The position numbers and the translations under genes are program-made. A stretch of DNA of 8,830 bases from CAYTET01 sp964436975 (GTDB lineage Bacteria > Bacillota_I > Bacilli_A > Erysipelotrichales > Erysipelotrichaceae): assembly GCA_964436975.1 (NCBI GenBank), contig CAYTET010000067.1:1-8830 (forward strand), read 5' to 3'. The notes under the pieces were generated by a model. That model did no database searches. It worked only from the letters and a program-made list of their open reading frames with translations, and had not been told where the DNA came from. Position 1 is the first letter of the stretch, and each line of letters begins with the position of its first letter. This document shows, one piece after another, positions 6,909 through 8,830 of the stretch.

Positions 6909-7796
6909 ATGGAAAACTTTATTTTGAGCTGCTGTTCAACAGCCGATTTATCAAAACAGCATTTTGAACAAAGAGACATTCACTATATATGCTTTCATTA
7001 TTCAGTTGACGGCAAAGAGATGAAAGACGATTTAGGACAGAGCATGTCCTTTGAGGATTTCTACAAAGCCATGGCCAATGGCTGTGAGACCAAGACCTCC
7101 CAGGTTTCCACCGGCGAATATACGGAGTTCTTTGAGAAGTTTCTGGCGGCCGGTCAGGATATTCTTCATATCTGCATTTCATCCGGTCTGTCCGGCACCA
7201 TTAATTCGGCCAGAGCAGCTGCTGAGATCCTGCAGGCTAAATATCCGCAAAGACAGCTGCTGATTGTTGATTCTCTGGGCGCTTCTTCCGGCTATGGCCT
7301 GATTATGGACAAGCTGGCTGATTTACGCGACCAGGGCAAGTCAATTACGGAAGTCAGAGACTGGGCTGAGGAAAACAAGCTTTATATGCATCACTGGTTC
7401 TTCTCAACTGACCTGTCATTCTATGTCAAGGGCGGCCGGATCTCCAAGGCGGCCGGAATATTCGGCGGAATCATGCACATCTGCCCGCTGCTGAATATGG
7501 ACAAGGAAGGCCATCTTACATCCAGAGAAAAGATCAGAGGCAAAGCCGCTGTCATCAAGCGGATTGTCGAGATGATGGTCCAGCATGCCCAAAACGGCCT
7601 GGATTATGACGGCAAATGCTACATTTCAAATTCAGGCTGTATTGAAGACGCCAAGCAGGTTGCAGCCATGATTGAACAGCAGTTTCCCAAGCTGAATGGC
7701 TCTGTTGAGATTAACAGCGTCGGTACAACCATCGGCAGTCATACCGGTCCGGGAACGGTCGCTCTGTTTTTCTGGGGCGACAAAAGAGAAAACTAG
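6909..7796 (+). CDS. DegV/FakB-family fatty-acid-binding protein
   Basis: DegV-family proteins bind a long-chain fatty acid in a deep pocket. The FakB members present it to the kinase FakA for phosphorylation and entry into phospholipid synthesis. The 295-residue length is typical (about 280-290). Motifs in order are STADL (10-14), KTSQVSTGEY (62-71), ISSGLSGTINSA (90-101), where the carboxylate of the lipid is bound, SLGASSGYG (122-130), GRISK (176-180) and the closing IGSHTGPGT (275-283). AAAGGA at 6896-6901 lies seven bases before the ATG. The N-terminus reads SCCSTADL, with Cys at residue 9 where family members often have Asp, so it may be a divergent subfamily. No fakA-like kinase gene is in the window, so partner and lipid preference are unknown. 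It forms a single-gene unit between its own promoter and a terminator. Confidence 0.9.
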   Translation: MENFILSCCSTADLSKQHFEQRDIHYICFHYSVDGKEMKDDLGQSMSFEDFYKAMANGCETKTSQVSTGEYTEFFEKFLAAGQDILHICISSGLSGTINSARAAAEILQAKYPQRQLLIVDSLGASSGYGLIMDKLADLRDQGKSITEVRDWAEENKLYMHHWFFSTDLSFYVKGGRISKAAGIFGGIMHICPLLNMDKEGHLTSREKIRGKAAVIKRIVEMMVQHAQNGLDYDGKCYISNSGCIEDAKQVAAMIEQQFPKLNGSVEINSVGTTIGSHTGPGTVALFFWGDKREN

Positions 7797-7807
7797 AAGA
7801 ACTTAAA

Positions 7808-7844
7808 AAAGCGATATCACTCCGTTATGAGGTGATATCGTTTT
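7808..7844. terminator. Bidirectional terminator between converging genes
   Basis: CGATATCAC (7812-7820) pairs perfectly with GTGATATCG (7832-7840) around an 11-base loop. An A-tract (AAAAAA, 7805-7810) lies on the left and TTTT (7841-7844) on the right, so each strand shows a hairpin followed by T residues. It lies 15 bases after the degV-family stop and 21 bases beyond the stop of the minus-strand gene, so it can serve both. Confidence 0.9.
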
Positions 7845-7861
7845 ATTATGCCTGACAGTAT

Positions 7862-8380
7862 TTAAGCAATTGTTTCCGGAAGGATGCCCCGTTTGATCAG
7901 CCAGTCAACAGCCTGGGAATAAGTCGTCGGATTGTTGCTGTCCCATTCCAGCGTATCAATAACGGTAGTGGTGCCATTGACAATCTGCAGGGTTGAAAAA
8001 CTCGGCCAGCTGTAGAAGCCGAAACGGACCTTGATATTGTCGCGGTCAGTTTCACTGACAGCACTCATGTCAACCATGATGACGCTGTCCAGGGCCGTAT
8101 CACCATAGGCTGACAGAATAGGGGCGATGATGTTATTCTGGAAATACAGTGAATCGGCTGTCTGCGGTGTATAGAAAAGAATGGTCACGGCCTGACTCTG
8201 GGCAACCAGATAATCGGTAATGGTCGCCGCAGTATAGTCAGCCTGCAGCAGGGTAGACGTATTGTTGCCAGTGGTGTCGAGAATAACCGCCTGTTTTGGC
8301 TTATAGATGTTGTATATTAATACGGCTGCTACAAGAATAACAAGCAGGGTGCCGCTGTAGAATAAGAAGCGTTTTTTCAT
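7862..8380 (-). CDS. Membrane-anchored thioredoxin-like protein without redox cysteines
   Basis: This 172-residue protein starts with MKKR and a hydrophobic helix (about 5-23) without a lipobox cysteine. It therefore looks like a signal anchor with an extracytoplasmic domain. The rest resembles a thioredoxin fold: VTILFYTP (65-72) followed by a helix, the strand DSVIMVDMS (98-106), VRFGFYSWPSF (118-128) with a likely cis-proline P126, and a strand before a C-terminal helix. The usual CxxC after the FYTP-type strand is replaced by T74-A75-D76-S77, and the whole protein has no cysteine. Thiol-disulfide exchange is thus unlikely, and a binding or structural role is possible. GGAGG (complement of 8386-8390) stands five bases before the ATG. 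The thioredoxin-like assignment is by motif pattern only. Confidence 0.8.
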   Translation of the reverse strand: MKKRFLFYSGTLLVILVAAVLIYNIYKPKQAVILDTTGNNTSTLLQADYTAATITDYLVAQSQAVTILFYTPQTADSLYFQNNIIAPILSAYGDTALDSVIMVDMSAVSETDRDNIKVRFGFYSWPSFSTLQIVNGTTTVIDTLEWDSNNPTTYSQAVDWLIKRGILPETIA

Positions 8381-8398
8381 GTTTTCCTCCGCGCGCTA

Positions 8399-8427
8399 AT
8401 TTTAGCATAATCAATTCTTTTAGTAAA
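8399..8427 (-). promoter_or_regulatory. Probable promoter of the thioredoxin-like gene
   Basis: Read on the minus strand, TTTACT (8422-8427) and TAAAAT (8399-8404) are separated by exactly 17 bases. TGC (8405-8407) directly precedes the -10, forming an extended -10. The start of transcription would be near 8392, about 12 bases before the ATG. A small inverted repeat (GCTAA-TT-TTAGC, 8395-8406) covers the -10. Confidence 0.6.
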
Positions 8428-8453
8428 ATGGCCCGGTCGGCGCATTTAGGTTG

Positions 8454-8459
8454 TATAAT
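8454..8459 (+). promoter_or_regulatory. Probable -10 box of the dnaD-like gene
   Basis: A perfect TATAAT lies 22 bases before the ATG at 8482. Spacing of 16-18 bases upstream gives only GC-rich sequence (around 8431-8436) with no recognisable -35, so strength or activator dependence is unclear. The predicted leader is only about 16 bases and carries GGAG at 8469-8472 as the ribosome binding site. Confidence 0.55.
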
Positions 8460-8481
8460 AATTAGCACGGAGCAACAGACA

Positions 8482-8830
8482 ATGAAAAAATGGTACAATG
8501 AGCCTTTTATTAATCATCGCGACTGGATTCTTTCAAATATTTCCACCCGCCAGCTGACCTGTCAGCAGGCCGTTATTCTGCTGCTGATTGACTATTATAA
8601 CCAGCAGAACCAGCTCATCACCGCGGCAGCTTTGGCCAGCGGGGCCAATATGGATCAGGAAGAAATCAATACGGTAATTGATGATCTTAATAAAAAAGGG
8701 TATCTGAACATAATTATGCGCAATAACCGCGCCAGTTTCATTATCGACGGCTTATTTGAAGTTAAGCCGGACAGCGGCTTCAGCGCTGATGTTTTCAAGA
8801 CTTTTGAAAGTGAATTCGGCCGGCCGCTGA
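8482..8830 (+). CDS. dnaD: DnaD-like replication initiation protein, N-terminal part (runs off the window)
   Basis: An open frame of 116 codons runs from the ATG at 8482 to the window edge without a stop, beginning MKKWYNEPFINHRDWIL. DnaD proteins act with DnaB and DnaI in Firmicutes to load the replicative helicase. Residues 20-95 fit the N-terminal winged-helix domain: LTCQQAVILLLIDYYNQQN (25-43), a middle helix INTVIDDLNKKGYL (61-74) and a wing strand. Residues 105-116 (VFKTFESEFGRPL region) match the hallmark start of the second DnaD domain, which in Bacillus subtilis DnaD reads like IFEEEFARPLS. GGAG at 8469-8472 is nine bases before the ATG. The C-terminal domain lies outside the window, so a DnaB-type or phage-type relative is not fully excluded. 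Confidence 0.82.
   Translation, partial: MKKWYNEPFINHRDWILSNISTRQLTCQQAVILLLIDYYNQQNQLITAAALASGANMDQEEINTVIDDLNKKGYLNIIMRNNRASFIIDGLFEVKPDSGFSADVFKTFESEFGRPL

Noticed and set aside
8301..8498. Minus-strand 65-codon frame in the divergent region
   Set aside because: It overlaps both promoters and the true start of the thioredoxin-like gene in a different frame, without a good ribosome binding site.

Overview
This window is ordinary chromosomal housekeeping DNA from a Firmicutes-type bacterium. The best guess is an Erysipelotrichia relative or a neighbouring lineage close to the Mollicutes. The reasons are the parE-parC topoisomerase IV pair, a DnaD-type primosome protein, FakB/DegV and YhbY families, AGGAGG-like ribosome binding sites, and a NadD-YqeK fusion of the kind known in Mollicutes and relatives. 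Every reading frame is consistent with the standard bacterial code: TGA, TAG and TAA all end genes. The taxonomic placement is inference. I see no mobile element, CRISPR array, tRNA or rRNA.

Layout. Positions 1-98 hold an extended -10 promoter that opens a plus-strand operon of five genes. These are parE (99-2021), parC (2023-4521), an unrecognised three-helix membrane protein with a long acidic linker (4524-5471), a YhbY-type ribosome-assembly RNA-binding protein (5484-5777), and a fused NadD-YqeK enzyme (5765-6796). Gaps are 1 to 12 bases, and the last pair overlaps by 13. A rho-independent hairpin follows (6824-6858). A new promoter then drives a degV/fakB-type fatty-acid-binding protein gene (6909-7796). 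It converges on a minus-strand gene for a membrane-anchored, cysteine-free thioredoxin-like protein (7862-8380). The two share a hairpin with A- and T-tracts that should stop transcription both ways. A 101-base divergent region (8381-8481) carries that gene's promoter and a -10 box for the start of a dnaD-like gene (8482 to beyond the window end).

Functionally, the operon joins chromosome decatenation (ParE/ParC) to ribosome maturation (YhbY), NAD synthesis (NadD) and Ap4A breakdown (YqeK). The yhbY-nadD-yqeK order is the classical Firmicutes cluster, but the usual rsfS/yqeL gene is missing after it. Points most worth a second look are a glycine in ParC at a position usually acidic and tied to quinolone susceptibility, the unknown membrane protein inside the topoisomerase operon, the enzyme fusion with loss of the adjacent rsfS, and the thioredoxin-like protein whose redox cysteines are replaced by Thr and Ser. 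I found no convincing undescribed system.
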